Assembly: GCF_003626645.1 (NCBI RefSeq)
Contig: NZ_RBAM01000011.1
Span: 1-64,000 of the forward strand
Reading direction: 5' to 3'
From: Streptomyces klenkii
Lineage (GTDB): Bacteria; Actinomycetota; Actinomycetes; Streptomycetales; Streptomycetaceae
DNA: 64,000 nt
Shown: piece by piece, positions 45,078-53,392 of the stretch
Layout: each line of letters begins with the position of its first letter
Numbering within the stretch: the first letter of the stretch is position 1
The notes under the pieces: model-generated
Database searches by the model: none
What the model saw: the letters and a program-made list of their open reading frames with translations, nothing else
Told to the model about the DNA's origin: nothing
Translations under genes and position numbers: made by a program

Positions 45078-46236
45078 GGGCGCTCACCTCCGCCTCGTCG
45101 GCGCGGGCGGGCGTGGCGGCCTCCGCGGGCTCGTCGCCGGCCTCCGGGGACTTCGCGGCCGCGGCCTTCGCGGCCGCCGGCTTTCCGGCTTCCGCCGTCT
45201 GCGGGGTCCGCTGGGCGGGCACCTCGGCCTCTTCGCCGAGCGCGGTGAGCAGCAGGTCGCGCGTGATGACACCGGCCGGCTCGCCCTGCGCGTCGGTGAC
45301 GGTGAGGGGGTCGGTGCTGCGGGCGAGCGGGGTGAAGAGCTCGGCGACGGGCGTCGCGGCGGGGACGGTGGCGGCACCGGCCCCGGCTCCGGCGCCGCTG
45401 GTCATGATCGAGCCGGCGGTCAGCACCCGGCTGCGGTCGACGTCCTGGATGAAGGAGGCCACGTAGTCGTTGGCCGGGCGCACGAGGATGTCCTCCGCGG
45501 TGCCGTTCTGCACGATCCGGCCGTCGCGCATGACGGCGATCCGGTCGCCGAGGCGCATGGCCTCGTTGAGGTCGTGGGTGATGAAGACGATGGTCTTCTT
45601 CAGCCGCGTCTGGAGGTCCAGGAGCTGGTCCTGCATGTCTCGGCGGATCAGCGGGTCGAGGGCGCTGAAGGACTCGTCCATCAGCAGCAGGTCCGCGTCG
45701 GTGGCCAGGGCGCGGGCGAGGCCGACGCGCTGCTGCATGCCGCCCGAGAGCTCGTCGGGCCAGGAGGTCTCCCAGCCCTTGAGGCCCGCGAGCTCCAGCG
45801 CCTCGGCGGCCCGCTCGAGGCGCTCCGCGCGCGGCACGCCCTGGACCTCCAGGCCGTAGGCCGCGTTCTCCAGCACGCTGCGGTGCGGGAACAGCGCGAA
45901 GTGCTGGAAGACCATGCTGATCTTCCGGGAGCGCACCGTGCGCAGGTCGCGCGGGGCCAGCGCGGTCAGGTCCTGGCCGTCGAAGAGAACGCGTCCGGCG
46001 GTCGGCTCCAGCAGGCCGTTGAGCATGCGCAGGAGGGTGGACTTGCCGGATCCGGACAGACCCATCACCACGAAGATCTGGCCGGCCTCGACCTCGAACG
46101 AGGCGTCGATGACGGCTGCGGTGGTGCCGTCGGCGCGCAGCTCGTCGCGGTCGGCACCGCTTTCGAGCCGTTCGACGGCGGCTTCGGGTCGTCTGCCGAA
46201 CACCTTGTACAGATGCTCGGCCTGGAGCCTGGACAC
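45070..46236 (-). CDS. Betaine/proline-type ABC transporter ATPase
   Basis: A 388-residue OpuAA/ProV ATPase. Walker A is GLSGSGKST (~residue 60), the Q-loop is MVFQHFALFPHRSV, the signature is DELSGGMQQRVGLARAL, and Walker B is DLLLMDESFSALDPL. After ~275 there is one CBS-like half (LTVTDAQGEPAGVITRDLLLTAL), the osmosensory region of OpuA, then an Ala/Glu/Pro-rich tail of ~60 residues. The GTG at 46236 is used because GAGAGG lies five bases upstream. With the fused permease-binding protein it forms a complete importer from two genes. Confidence 0.94.
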   Translation of the reverse strand: MSRLQAEHLYKVFGRRPEAAVERLESGADRDELRADGTTAAVIDASFEVEAGQIFVVMGLSGSGKSTLLRMLNGLLEPTAGRVLFDGQDLTALAPRDLRTVRSRKISMVFQHFALFPHRSVLENAAYGLEVQGVPRAERLERAAEALELAGLKGWETSWPDELSGGMQQRVGLARALATDADLLLMDESFSALDPLIRRDMQDQLLDLQTRLKKTIVFITHDLNEAMRLGDRIAVMRDGRIVQNGTAEDILVRPANDYVASFIQDVDRSRVLTAGSIMTSGAGAGAGAATVPAATPVAELFTPLARSTDPLTVTDAQGEPAGVITRDLLLTALGEEAEVPAQRTPQTAEAGKPAAAKAAAAKSPEAGDEPAEAATPARADEAEVSARA

Positions 46237-46262
46237 ATACACCTCTCGGGTCGAACTCACGA

Positions 46263-46292
46263 CGGCCCTGCCTCCCCCGGGTGGCAGGGCCG
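46263..46292 (-). promoter_or_regulatory. Leader hairpin of the betaine transporter operon
   Basis: CGGCCCTGCC (46263-46272) pairs perfectly with GGCAGGGCCG (46283-46292) around a 10-base loop, 27 bases upstream of the ATPase GTG. It may be a leader structure affecting the message, or an attenuator. No known osmolyte riboswitch consensus is recognised. Confidence 0.4.
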
Positions 46293-46470
46293 TGGAGCGG
46301 TGCGGCAATCGGTCCGCGCGCCCGCTTCCAGGCACACGTGCCGAGGACCGGGTCCGCTCCGGTGCCGCGCCTGCCCCCGATCAATCAGGGCAAACGGAAC
46401 AGTGACCCGCTTCACATCGGCGGGGCGGGGTTGCGGGAGCCGTGTCAGTGGTCTGCGGCATGATCGGAGC

Positions 46471-47391
46471 GTGACGCGACGCCTGATGCTCCTCGACACC
46501 GCTTCCCTGTACTTCCGCGCCTACTTCGGCGTGCCGGACTCCGTCCGCGCCCCCGACGGCACCCCGGTGAACGCCGTGCGCGGCCTGCTCGACTTCATCG
46601 CCCGCCTCGTCCAGGACCACCACCCGGACGACCTGGTGGCCTGCATGGACTTCGACTGGCGGCCGCACTGGAGGGTCGAGCTCATCCCCTCCTACAAGGC
46701 GCACCGGGTCGCCGAGGAGACGGCGGCCGGCCCGGACGAGGAGGAGGTGCCCGACACCCTCTCGCCGCAGGTCCCGGTCATCGAGGCCGTGCTCGACGCG
46801 ATCGGCATCGCCCGGGTGGGCGCCGCGGGCTACGAGGCCGACGACGTGATCGGCACGCTCGCGGGCCGCGCCGCGGGCCCGGTCGACATCGTCACGGGCG
46901 ACCGCGACCTGTACCAGCTGGTGGACGACCGGCGCGGGGTGCGCGTGCTGTATCCGCTCAAGGGCGTCGGCACGCTCCAGCCGGTCGACGAGGCGCTGCT
47001 GCGCGAGAAGTACGGGGTGGACGGCTCCGGCTACGCCGACCTGGCGCTGCTGCGCGGCGACCCCAGCGACGGCCTGCCGGGCGTGCCGGGCGTCGGCGAG
47101 AAGACGGCCGCGAAGCTGCTGGCCGCCTTCGGCGACCTGGCGGGGATCCTGGCGGCCGTGGACGACCCGGCGGCGAAGCTGACCCCGGCGCAGCGCACGC
47201 GCCTGACGGAGGCCCGGCCGTATCTGGCGGTGGCGCCGAAGGTCGTACGGGTCGCGTCCGACGTTCCGCTCCCGCCGTTCGACGCGGCGCTGCCGGCGGA
47301 GCCGCGGGATCCCGAGGTGCTGGAGGCACTGGCGGAGCGGTGGGGGCTGGGCGGGTCCCTCCAGCGGCTGCTGGGCGTGCTCGGAGGCTGA
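46471..47391 (+). CDS. 5'-3' exonuclease (FEN-like, stand-alone)
   Basis: A 306-residue structure-specific nuclease like the N-terminal domain of DNA polymerase I. It begins MLLDTASLYFRAYFG with the first metal-binding Asp, then CMDFDWRPHWR, the acidic segment YEADDVIGTLAGRAAGPVDIVTGDRDLYQLV, and the helix-hairpin-helix DGLPGVPGVGEKTAAKLLAAFG. It probably processes RNA primers or flaps in repair. The GTG at 46471 is preceded by CGGAG. It is divergent from the betaine transporter. Confidence 0.94.
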   Translation: MTRRLMLLDTASLYFRAYFGVPDSVRAPDGTPVNAVRGLLDFIARLVQDHHPDDLVACMDFDWRPHWRVELIPSYKAHRVAEETAAGPDEEEVPDTLSPQVPVIEAVLDAIGIARVGAAGYEADDVIGTLAGRAAGPVDIVTGDRDLYQLVDDRRGVRVLYPLKGVGTLQPVDEALLREKYGVDGSGYADLALLRGDPSDGLPGVPGVGEKTAAKLLAAFGDLAGILAAVDDPAAKLTPAQRTRLTEARPYLAVAPKVVRVASDVPLPPFDAALPAEPRDPEVLEALAERWGLGGSLQRLLGVLGG

Positions 47392-47406
47392 GTCGCTGGG
47401 CCGGGT

Positions 47407-47441
47407 CCGCCTAACTTTGTTAAGTTAGGCGGACCTAACTT
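47407..47441 (+). promoter_or_regulatory. Overlapping iron-box dyads
   Basis: TTAAGTTAGGCGGACCTAA (47420-47438) matches the IdeR/DmdR1 iron-box consensus TTAGGTTAGGCTAACCTAA at 16 of 19 positions. Two dyads overlap: CCGCCTAACTT/AAGTTAGGCGG (47407-47417 with 47422-47432) and AAGTTAGG/CCTAACTT (47422-47429 with 47434-47441). The first could also fold as a terminator for the exonuclease gene. The sites lie 31 bases before the siderophore gene ATG. Confidence 0.75.
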
Positions 47442-47471
47442 TTCAGGATCAGGGGATCAGGGGAGACAGCC

Positions 47472-48320
47472 ATGGCAGACCGTCCCGTACGGAAGCAGCC
47501 CAAGCTCAACCGCGCGCACGTGCTGCGCACCGAGCGGCTCACGCCGCACATGGTGCGCGTGGTCCTCGGCGGCGAGGGCCTCGCGGACTTCGCCGCCGGC
47601 GAGCACACCGACCACTACGTGAAGCTGCTCTTCCCCGTGCCCGGTGTCACCTACCCCGAGTCGTTCGACATGCAGGTCATCCGCCAGGACCTGCCGCCCG
47701 AGCACTGGCCGAAGACCCGCACGTACACGGTGCGCTCCTTCGACCGCGCTGCGCGCGAGCTCGCCATCGACTTCGTCGTCCACGGCGACGAGGGCCTGGC
47801 CGGCCCGTGGGCGGCCTCCGTGCAGCCGGGCGCCGAGGTGCTCTTCCGCGGCCCCGGCGGCGCCTACTCCCCCGACCCGGCCGCCGGCTGGCACCTGCTG
47901 GCGGGCGACGAGAGCGCGCTGCCGGCGATCGCCGCGTCCCTGGAGCGGATCCCGGCGGGCGCGCGCGTCCACGCCTTCGTCGAGATCGCGGGACCGGAGG
48001 AGGAGCAGAAGCTGGAGCTGGCCGAGGGCGTCGAGGTCACGTGGCTGCACCGCGGCGCCGCGCCCGTCGGCGAGGCGCTGGTCGCGGCCGTCCGCGGGCT
48101 CGACTTCCCCGCCGGTGACGTCCAGGCCTTCGTGCACGGCGAGGCGGGCTTCGTGAAGGAGCTGCGCCGCTATCTGCGCGTGGAGCGCGAGGTGCCGCGC
48201 GAGCGGCTGTCCGTGTCGGGCTACTGGCGCCGCGGCCACGACGAGGACGGCTGGCAGGCGTCGAAGCGCGAGTGGAACCAGCAGGTAGAGGTGGAGCAGG
48301 AGGGCGCGGCGGCGGCGTAA
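47472..48320 (+). CDS. Siderophore-interacting FAD protein (ViuB/SIP)
   Basis: A 282-residue ferric-siderophore reductase-like flavoprotein. The N-terminal FAD-binding barrel includes RTYTVRSFDRAARELAIDFVVHG, with the R-x-Y-T/S flavin motif, and GPWAASVQPGAEVLFRGPGGAY. The NAD(P)-binding-like C-terminal half has LLAGDESALPAIAASLERIP, FVHGEAGFVKELRRYLRVE and SGYWRRGHDEDGW, all strongly conserved in this family. It would release iron from imported siderophores in the cytosol. The iron box upstream predicts repression by DmdR1 when iron is abundant. Confidence 0.95.
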   Translation: MADRPVRKQPKLNRAHVLRTERLTPHMVRVVLGGEGLADFAAGEHTDHYVKLLFPVPGVTYPESFDMQVIRQDLPPEHWPKTRTYTVRSFDRAARELAIDFVVHGDEGLAGPWAASVQPGAEVLFRGPGGAYSPDPAAGWHLLAGDESALPAIAASLERIPAGARVHAFVEIAGPEEEQKLELAEGVEVTWLHRGAAPVGEALVAAVRGLDFPAGDVQAFVHGEAGFVKELRRYLRVEREVPRERLSVSGYWRRGHDEDGWQASKREWNQQVEVEQEGAAAA

Positions 48321-48349
48321 CCGCCGGCGCGGCAGCGGCCCGGCCGCGG

Positions 48350-48382
48350 GCCCCTGGCCCTCCCTCGGGGAGGGCCAGGGGC
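48350..48382. terminator. Bidirectional 15-bp hairpin
   Basis: Left arm 48350-48364 and right arm 48368-48382 are perfect complements with a 3-base loop. The hairpin lies between the convergent siderophore and helicase genes, 30 and 13 bases from their stops. Confidence 0.85.
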
Positions 48383-48394
48383 ATTCCGCACGTC

Positions 48395-51220
48395 TCAGCC
48401 CACCGACGAGTACGCCACGACGCCCCGCAGCAGGCCGTCCACGGCCCGGCGCGCGTTCCGCGCCACCGTGCTGCCCGGCGGCGCCGCCGCCGCGATCTGC
48501 CCGAGCACGTCGATCAGCTGCTTGCACCACCGGACGAAGTCGCCCGCCGGCATCTCGATCTCCCGCAGGACCTCGTCCAGGCCGTGCCCGGACGCCCAGC
48601 GGTACGCGGCCCAGGCGAAGCCCAGGTCCGGCTCGCGCTGGCCGACGCCCTCCGTCTGATTGATCTTGTGCTGTTCCTCCAGGGCGTCCAGCCGGCCCCA
48701 GATGCGGACCATCTCGCCGAGGGCCTCCTTCGCGGGGCCCGCGGGCAGCTTCGGCGGCGCGGCGTCGTCGGCCGTGCGGGCCTCGAAGACCAGCGCGGAG
48801 GCGCACGCCGCCAGCTCGGCCGGCTTCAGGCCCTCCCACACGCCGTCGCGCAGGCACTCCGAGGCCAGCAGGTCGAGCTCGCCGTAGAGCCGGGCGAGCC
48901 GCCTGCCGTGCTCGGTGACTTCGGTCCCGTGCAGGTAGTCCAGGTCGGTCAGGAGCGCGCAGATCCGGTCGAAGGTGCGGGCGATGGTGTTCGTCCGCCC
49001 CTCGATGCGCCGCTCCAGCTGGCGGGTGTCCCGCTGCAAGCGGTGGTAGCGCTCGGCCCAGCGGGCGTGGTCCTCGCGCTCGGAGCAGCCGTGGCAGGGG
49101 TGCGCGCGGATGGCCGTGCGCAGCCGGGCGATCTCGGTGTCGTCCGTGGCGGCGGAGCGGGACTTGCGGTGCCGGTCGGGCACGATGTGCCCGGCCTTGG
49201 TGCGCAGCGCGGAGGCGAGGTCGCGGCGCGACTGCGGGGAGCGCGCGTTGAAGGACTTGGGGATCCGCATCCGCTCCAGGGGCTCCACCGGCACCGGGAA
49301 GTCGATCGGTGCGAGCCGCTTGACCTGCCGCTCCGCGGTGAGCACCAGGGGGCGCGGCCCGTCGTAGGGGTCGAAGCCGCGGTGCCGGTCCGCGCGGGCG
49401 GGCGGCACGCCGGGGTCGAGCACGAGGGCCAGGCCCGCGTACTTCCCCGTGGGGACGTGGATGACGTCACCGGGCTTGAGCCGCTCCAGGGCCGTGGCCG
49501 CCGCGGCGCGCCGCTGCACCGCGCCCTGCTTGGCCAGCTCGTTCTCGCGGTCCTTCAGCTCGCGGCGGAGCCGGGCGTACTCGTCGAAGTCGCCGAGGTG
49601 GCAGGTGATGGCCTCGCGGTAGCCCGCCAGGCCCTCCTCGTTCTTCTGCACCTGCCGGGAGATGCCGACGACCGACTTGTCGGCCTGGAACTGGGCGAAC
49701 GACGTCTCCAGCAGCTCGCGGGAGCGGTGCCGCCCGAACTGCGAGACGAGGTTGACCGCCATGTTGTACGAGGGCTTGAAGCTGGAGCGCAGCGGATAGG
49801 TGCGGGTGCCGGCGAGGCCGGCGAGCGCGGCCGGGTCCATGGCGCGCTGCCACAGCACGACCGCGTGCCCCTCGATGTCGATGCCGCGGCGCCCCGCGCG
49901 GCCGGTGAGCTGGGTGTACTCGCCGGGCGTGATGTCCGCGTGGGTCTCGCCGTTCCACTTGACGAGCTTCTCCAGCACCACCGTGCGGGCCGGCATGTTG
50001 ATGCCGAGGGCCAGCGTCTCGGTCGCGAAGACCGCCTTGACCAGGCCCTTGACGAAGAGCTCCTCGACGACCTCCTTGAAGGTCGGCAGCATGCCGGCGT
50101 GGTGGGCGGCGATGCCGCGCTCCAGGCCCTCCAGCCACTCGAAGTAGCCGAGGACGTGCAGGTCCTCGTCGGGGATGGAGGCGCAGCGCTCCTCGACGAT
50201 CTCCCGGACCCGGGCGCGGGCCGCGTCGTCGTTGAGCCGCAGGCCGGCGTAGAGGCACTGCTGGACGGCGGCCTCGCAGCCGGCGCGGCTGAAGATGAAG
50301 GTGATGGCGGGCAGCAGGCCCTCGGCGTCGAGGCGCTCGATGACCTCGGGGCGGCCGGGCGTCCAGATCCGGCTGCGCTGGCGGCGCTCGCGCTCGCGGT
50401 CGGCCTCGCGCACCATCTTGCCGCGGCGCCGCTCCCGCGGGTTGTACGTGCGGCTGTTCTCCATGCGGGCCATGCGCAGCAGGTCGGGGTTGACCTCGCG
50501 GCGCGCGGCGCCGCGGCCGCCGTGGTCGGTCTCCTCCTCGAAGAGGTCGTACATCCGCCGGCCGGCCAGCACGTGCTGCCAGAGCGGGACGGGGCGCTCC
50601 TCGGAGACGATCACCTCGGTGTCGCCGCGCACAGTGTCCAGCCAGTCGCCGAACTCCTCGGCGTTGGAGACGGTGGCGGAGAGGGAGACGAGGGTCACCG
50701 ACTCCGGGAGGTGGATGATGACCTCTTCCCAGACAGCGCCGCGGAAGCGGTCGGAGAGGTAGTGCACCTCGTCCATGACCACGTGGCCCAGGCCGATGAG
50801 CGCCTGGGAGTTGGCGTAGAGCATGTTGCGCAGGACCTCGGTGGTCATCACGAGCACCGGGGCGTCGGCGTTGACGCTGTTGTCGCCGGTCAGCAGGCCG
50901 ACCTTGGCGGCGCCGTAGCGCCGGACGAGATCGCTGTACTTCTGGTTCGACAGGGCCTTGATGGGCGTCGTGTAGAAGCACTTGCGGCCCTGAGTGAGGG
51001 CCAGGTGGACGGCGAACTCGCCCACGATGGTCTTGCCGGAGCCGGTCGGCGCGGCGACCAGGACGCCCTTCCCGGCCTCCAGGGCCTTGCAGGCCTCTAT
51101 CTGGAACGGATCCAGCTCGAAGTCGTACATCTCGCGGAACGGTGCGAGCGCGGTGGCCTGCTCGGCGGCGCGGACCCGCGAAAGGGCGTAGCGCTCAGCA
51201 GGGGACATGTCGTCGGTCAT
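48395..51220 (-). CDS. helY: DEAD/DEAH-box RNA helicase (HelY/Mtr4-like)
   Basis: A 941-residue superfamily 2 helicase. Q/I region: FQIEACKALEAGKGVLVAAPTGSGKT; Ia: TTPIKALSNQK; II: HVVMDEVHYLSD; III: LSATVSN; later ERGIAAHHAGMLPTFKEVVEELF and motif VI QLTGRAGRRGID. After ~530 come the winged helix and an arch-like KOW insertion (KPGDVIHVPTGKYAGLALVL). The ratchet/helical bundle of Ski2/Mtr4-like proteins follows. It probably unwinds structured RNA for decay or ribosome work. A CxxC-containing loop (HPCHGCSEREDH) may bind a metal. It lies downstream of tatAC on the same strand. Confidence 0.95.
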   Translation of the reverse strand: MTDDMSPAERYALSRVRAAEQATALAPFREMYDFELDPFQIEACKALEAGKGVLVAAPTGSGKTIVGEFAVHLALTQGRKCFYTTPIKALSNQKYSDLVRRYGAAKVGLLTGDNSVNADAPVLVMTTEVLRNMLYANSQALIGLGHVVMDEVHYLSDRFRGAVWEEVIIHLPESVTLVSLSATVSNAEEFGDWLDTVRGDTEVIVSEERPVPLWQHVLAGRRMYDLFEEETDHGGRGAARREVNPDLLRMARMENSRTYNPRERRRGKMVREADRERERRQRSRIWTPGRPEVIERLDAEGLLPAITFIFSRAGCEAAVQQCLYAGLRLNDDAARARVREIVEERCASIPDEDLHVLGYFEWLEGLERGIAAHHAGMLPTFKEVVEELFVKGLVKAVFATETLALGINMPARTVVLEKLVKWNGETHADITPGEYTQLTGRAGRRGIDIEGHAVVLWQRAMDPAALAGLAGTRTYPLRSSFKPSYNMAVNLVSQFGRHRSRELLETSFAQFQADKSVVGISRQVQKNEEGLAGYREAITCHLGDFDEYARLRRELKDRENELAKQGAVQRRAAAATALERLKPGDVIHVPTGKYAGLALVLDPGVPPARADRHRGFDPYDGPRPLVLTAERQVKRLAPIDFPVPVEPLERMRIPKSFNARSPQSRRDLASALRTKAGHIVPDRHRKSRSAATDDTEIARLRTAIRAHPCHGCSEREDHARWAERYHRLQRDTRQLERRIEGRTNTIARTFDRICALLTDLDYLHGTEVTEHGRRLARLYGELDLLASECLRDGVWEGLKPAELAACASALVFEARTADDAAPPKLPAGPAKEALGEMVRIWGRLDALEEQHKINQTEGVGQREPDLGFAWAAYRWASGHGLDEVLREIEMPAGDFVRWCKQLIDVLGQIAAAAPPGSTVARNARRAVDGLLRGVVAYSSVG

Positions 51221-51274
51221 CTTGTGTACGAGCCTACCGGTGACCTCCGACAGTCACCTGATCTTTATCGAGCT

Positions 51275-51327
51275 CCCCGGCGCGGGCACGGGGCTCCCTC
51301 CGGGGAAGCCGCGCGCCCGCGCCGGGG
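51275..51327 (-). terminator. Hairpin between tatC and helY
   Basis: CCCCGGCGCGGGC (51275-51287) pairs with GCCCGCGCCGGGG (51315-51327) as a perfect 13-bp stem with a 27-base loop, just after the tatC stop. It would separate the Tat genes from helY. Confidence 0.6.
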
Positions 51328-51335
51328 GGACCGGG

Positions 51336-52271
51336 TCAGGTCACGTCGTCGTAGCTGGTGCGGGCGGTCTCGCGGCGTCCGCCCTCGGACCCCTCGTGCA
51401 GGGCCGGCATCGGCTCGGAGTCGCCGAGGGGCTGCGGGCTCAGGTCCAGCGGCGCGGCTTCGTCGTCCGACAGCAGGTGGTCGGGGTTGCGCCGCTCCCG
51501 GCGCTTGTCGTTGAGCATCGAGAACCCGACCGCACCGAAGTACAGGATGATGATCGGAACGGCGAGGATGCACATGCCGAACGGGTCGGTGCTGGGCGTG
51601 GCGACGGCGCCGAAGACGAAGGTGCCCATGACGACGCCCCGCCACCACTTGACCATGGTCTTGCCCGTGACCATGCCGGCGATGTTCATCATCACCAGGA
51701 GCAGGGGCAGCTCGAAGGCGAGGCCGAAGACGAGGATCATCCGGACGGTGAAGTCGAGGATGTCGTCGAGGTTGAGGGTGTTGGCCGCGGAATCGGGTGT
51801 GATCTGGAGCAGCACCCGCATGCTCATCGGCATGATCTCGTAGGCCAGCCAGGCGCCCGCGACGAAGAGCGGGGCCGCCGTCGCCACGAAGGCGACCGTG
51901 TACTTCTTCTCGCTCTTGTGCAGGCCGGGGGCGAGGAACGCCCACAGCTGGTAGAGCCAGATCGGCGAGGAGACCGTCACGCCCGCCAGGAGGCAGATCT
52001 TGACGATCGTCGTGAACGGCGACGACAGGCTGTTGAAGACGACGATCGCGCAGTTGCCGCCGTGGCTCTGGGCGAGATCGCGCCCGGGGCACTTGGGAAC
52101 GGGGCTCGAGAGGAAATCCGTGAGCTGCTTCTGGTAGAAGGCAGCGACGATCGCGACCACGATGATCGCGAGGACCGCCTTGGCCAGCCGGTTGCGCAGC
52201 TCACGGAGGTGCTCCGCGAGCGGCATCCGCCCCTCGGGGTCCTTCTCCTTCTTGCGGGCAGACTTGGGCAA
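51336..52271 (-). CDS. tatC: Sec-independent translocase subunit TatC
   Basis: A 311-residue six-helix core of the twin-arginine translocase, which binds RR signal peptides with TatB. Conserved N-terminus: MPLAEHLRELRNRLAKAVLA; then SSPFTTIVKICLLAGVTVSSPIWLYQLWAFLAPGLHKSEKK and LPLLLVMMNIAGMVTGKTM. The C-terminal ~60 residues are acidic and soluble, longer than in E. coli. The start is probably the TTG at 52271; the ATG 15 codons later is the fallback. Substrates in this window include the glycoside hydrolase at 11795. Confidence 0.96.
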   Translation of the reverse strand: MPKSARKKEKDPEGRMPLAEHLRELRNRLAKAVLAIIVVAIVAAFYQKQLTDFLSSPVPKCPGRDLAQSHGGNCAIVVFNSLSSPFTTIVKICLLAGVTVSSPIWLYQLWAFLAPGLHKSEKKYTVAFVATAAPLFVAGAWLAYEIMPMSMRVLLQITPDSAANTLNLDDILDFTVRMILVFGLAFELPLLLVMMNIAGMVTGKTMVKWWRGVVMGTFVFGAVATPSTDPFGMCILAVPIIILYFGAVGFSMLNDKRRERRNPDHLLSDDEAAPLDLSPQPLGDSEPMPALHEGSEGGRRETARTSYDDVT

Positions 52272-52345
52272 CCCACGTCCCTATCTCGTGCGGCAGACGG
52301 ACGCCGCGGGGGCGGCCGCCTCGATCGTCCCTGGAAAAGTGCTGC

Positions 52346-52627
52346 TCAGTGCTGCGTCGTGCGGTCGCTCGGCTCGGTGACCGGGCGCGCGCCCGCGACG
52401 TCGCCGGGAGCCGCCTTGATCGTACGCGGGGCCTGGCCGGCCGGCGGGTCGGCCGGAGCGGAGGCGTTGTCCTGGCCCTCCGACTTCATGGCCTTGGCCT
52501 CGCTCTTGAGGATGCGGGCGGACTTGCCGAGGGAACGCGCCATGTCCGGGAGCTTCTTCGCACCGAACAGCAGGACGATGACGACGAGAATGAGGATGAT
52601 CTCGGGGGCGCCGAGCCTACCGAACAT
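52346..52627 (-). CDS. tatA: Twin-arginine translocase subunit TatA
   Basis: A 93-residue pore-forming subunit. A short periplasmic N-terminus, then one helix (PEIILILVVIVLLFGAKKLP) with the conserved hinge FGAKKLPD, an amphipathic helix (MARSLGKSARILKSEAKAMK) and a disordered Pro/Ala-rich tail. ATG at 52627. It lies 74 bases upstream of tatC, so the two are one operon; no tatB is adjacent. Confidence 0.96.
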   Translation of the reverse strand: MFGRLGAPEIILILVVIVLLFGAKKLPDMARSLGKSARILKSEAKAMKSEGQDNASAPADPPAGQAPRTIKAAPGDVAGARPVTEPSDRTTQH

Positions 52628-52855
52628 TTGCGTTTACCTTCTCACCGAGGCGGCATGGGGTGGGTACTGCCCGACTGATCGGACATTTGTCCATCAGACG
52701 CACGGCAGCGATCGTAACGCGCAGGGGTGAACGCCGGGCAATCCCCGTGCGTACTCCCGGAAGCGGCCCCCCGCCTCGTCGCCGGGGCCACCGAAACAGC
52801 GTACCGCCCGGTCAGTGGCCTTAGCAGAGAGCGGGAGGGAGGTTGTCAGAACCGC
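52628..52855. other. Intergenic region upstream of tatA
   Basis: A 228-base gap between tatA and a small membrane-protein gene on the same strand. I see no further gene or clear hairpin. It should hold the tatAC promoter, but no box pair stands out. Confidence 0.4.
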
Positions 52856-53071
52856 TCATTCCTGGCGCAAAGTCTGCACGGTCTGCGAGCTCGCCGCGGC
52901 GAGCGGCGCGGCGGCCCGCTCCAGGTCCTCCGCGGCCCGGCTGATCCGCAGCGAGCTCTCCGAGACCTGGCCGGCCAGCCGCCGCACCTCGGCCAGGACC
53001 CGGGCGGCCAGCACCCCGAGGACGGCGATGCCCAGGAAGGCGAGGGCGACGGCGAGCATGGGCCAGAACAT
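52856..53071 (-). CDS. Small single-pass membrane protein
   Basis: A 71-residue protein: N-terminal helix MLAVALAFLGIAVLGVLAARVLA, then an amphipathic coiled-coil segment (EVRRLAGQVSESSLRISRAAEDLERAAAPL). It resembles a short DUF948-like protein. No known partner. It lies 70 bases downstream of the zinc-ribbon gene on the same strand and may extend the pafBC transcript. Confidence 0.75.
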   Translation of the reverse strand: MFWPMLAVALAFLGIAVLGVLAARVLAEVRRLAGQVSESSLRISRAAEDLERAAAPLAAASSQTVQTLRQE

Positions 53072-53141
53072 GGGGCGAACCTATCGGGATGTCGGAATGA
53101 CTCAAAACAACCGTTTGCCTGAGCTTGCCTGAGCGGCTCGC

Positions 53142-53390
53142 TCAGACCGTCGAGTGCAGCCGCAGGGTCCGCACCCCGCCGCCGGTCAGCAGCTCCACGA
53201 TCCGCTCCCCCGCCGGCTTGCGGACCGCGGTGCCGCAGTCCGGGCAGGTGAAGGAGTAGAAGGTGGTGCGCCGGCTGCCGCCGATCGCCAGCCGCAGCGC
53301 GCTCGCCGCCAGCTCGAAGCGGCCGCGGCAGTCCGGGCACGCCGCCTTGAACATCGCGGCGCCCGGCACCCGCCCGTCCATCGCGTCCAC
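53142..53390 (-). CDS. Small zinc-ribbon protein coupled to pafC
   Basis: An 82-residue protein with two Cys-x2-Cys knuckles (ACPDCRGRF and FTCPDCGTAV, about 30 residues apart) that should bind one zinc. The GTG at 53390 has GGGGAG five bases upstream. An in-frame GTG at 53396 overlaps the pafC stop as GTGA, so the gene is translationally linked to pafC in either case. The C-terminal part (PAGERIVELLTGGGVRTLRL) shows no known domain. A regulatory or RNA/DNA-binding role near PafBC is a guess. Confidence 0.8.
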   Translation of the reverse strand: MDAMDGRVPGAAMFKAACPDCRGRFELAASALRLAIGGSRRTTFYSFTCPDCGTAVRKPAGERIVELLTGGGVRTLRLHSTV

Positions 53391-53392
53391 CC

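Noticed and set aside
48272..51514. A 1080-codon open frame on the plus strand
   Set aside because: It is antisense to the helicase gene, whose motifs are complete. The opposite frame is low-complexity and has no ribosome binding site.
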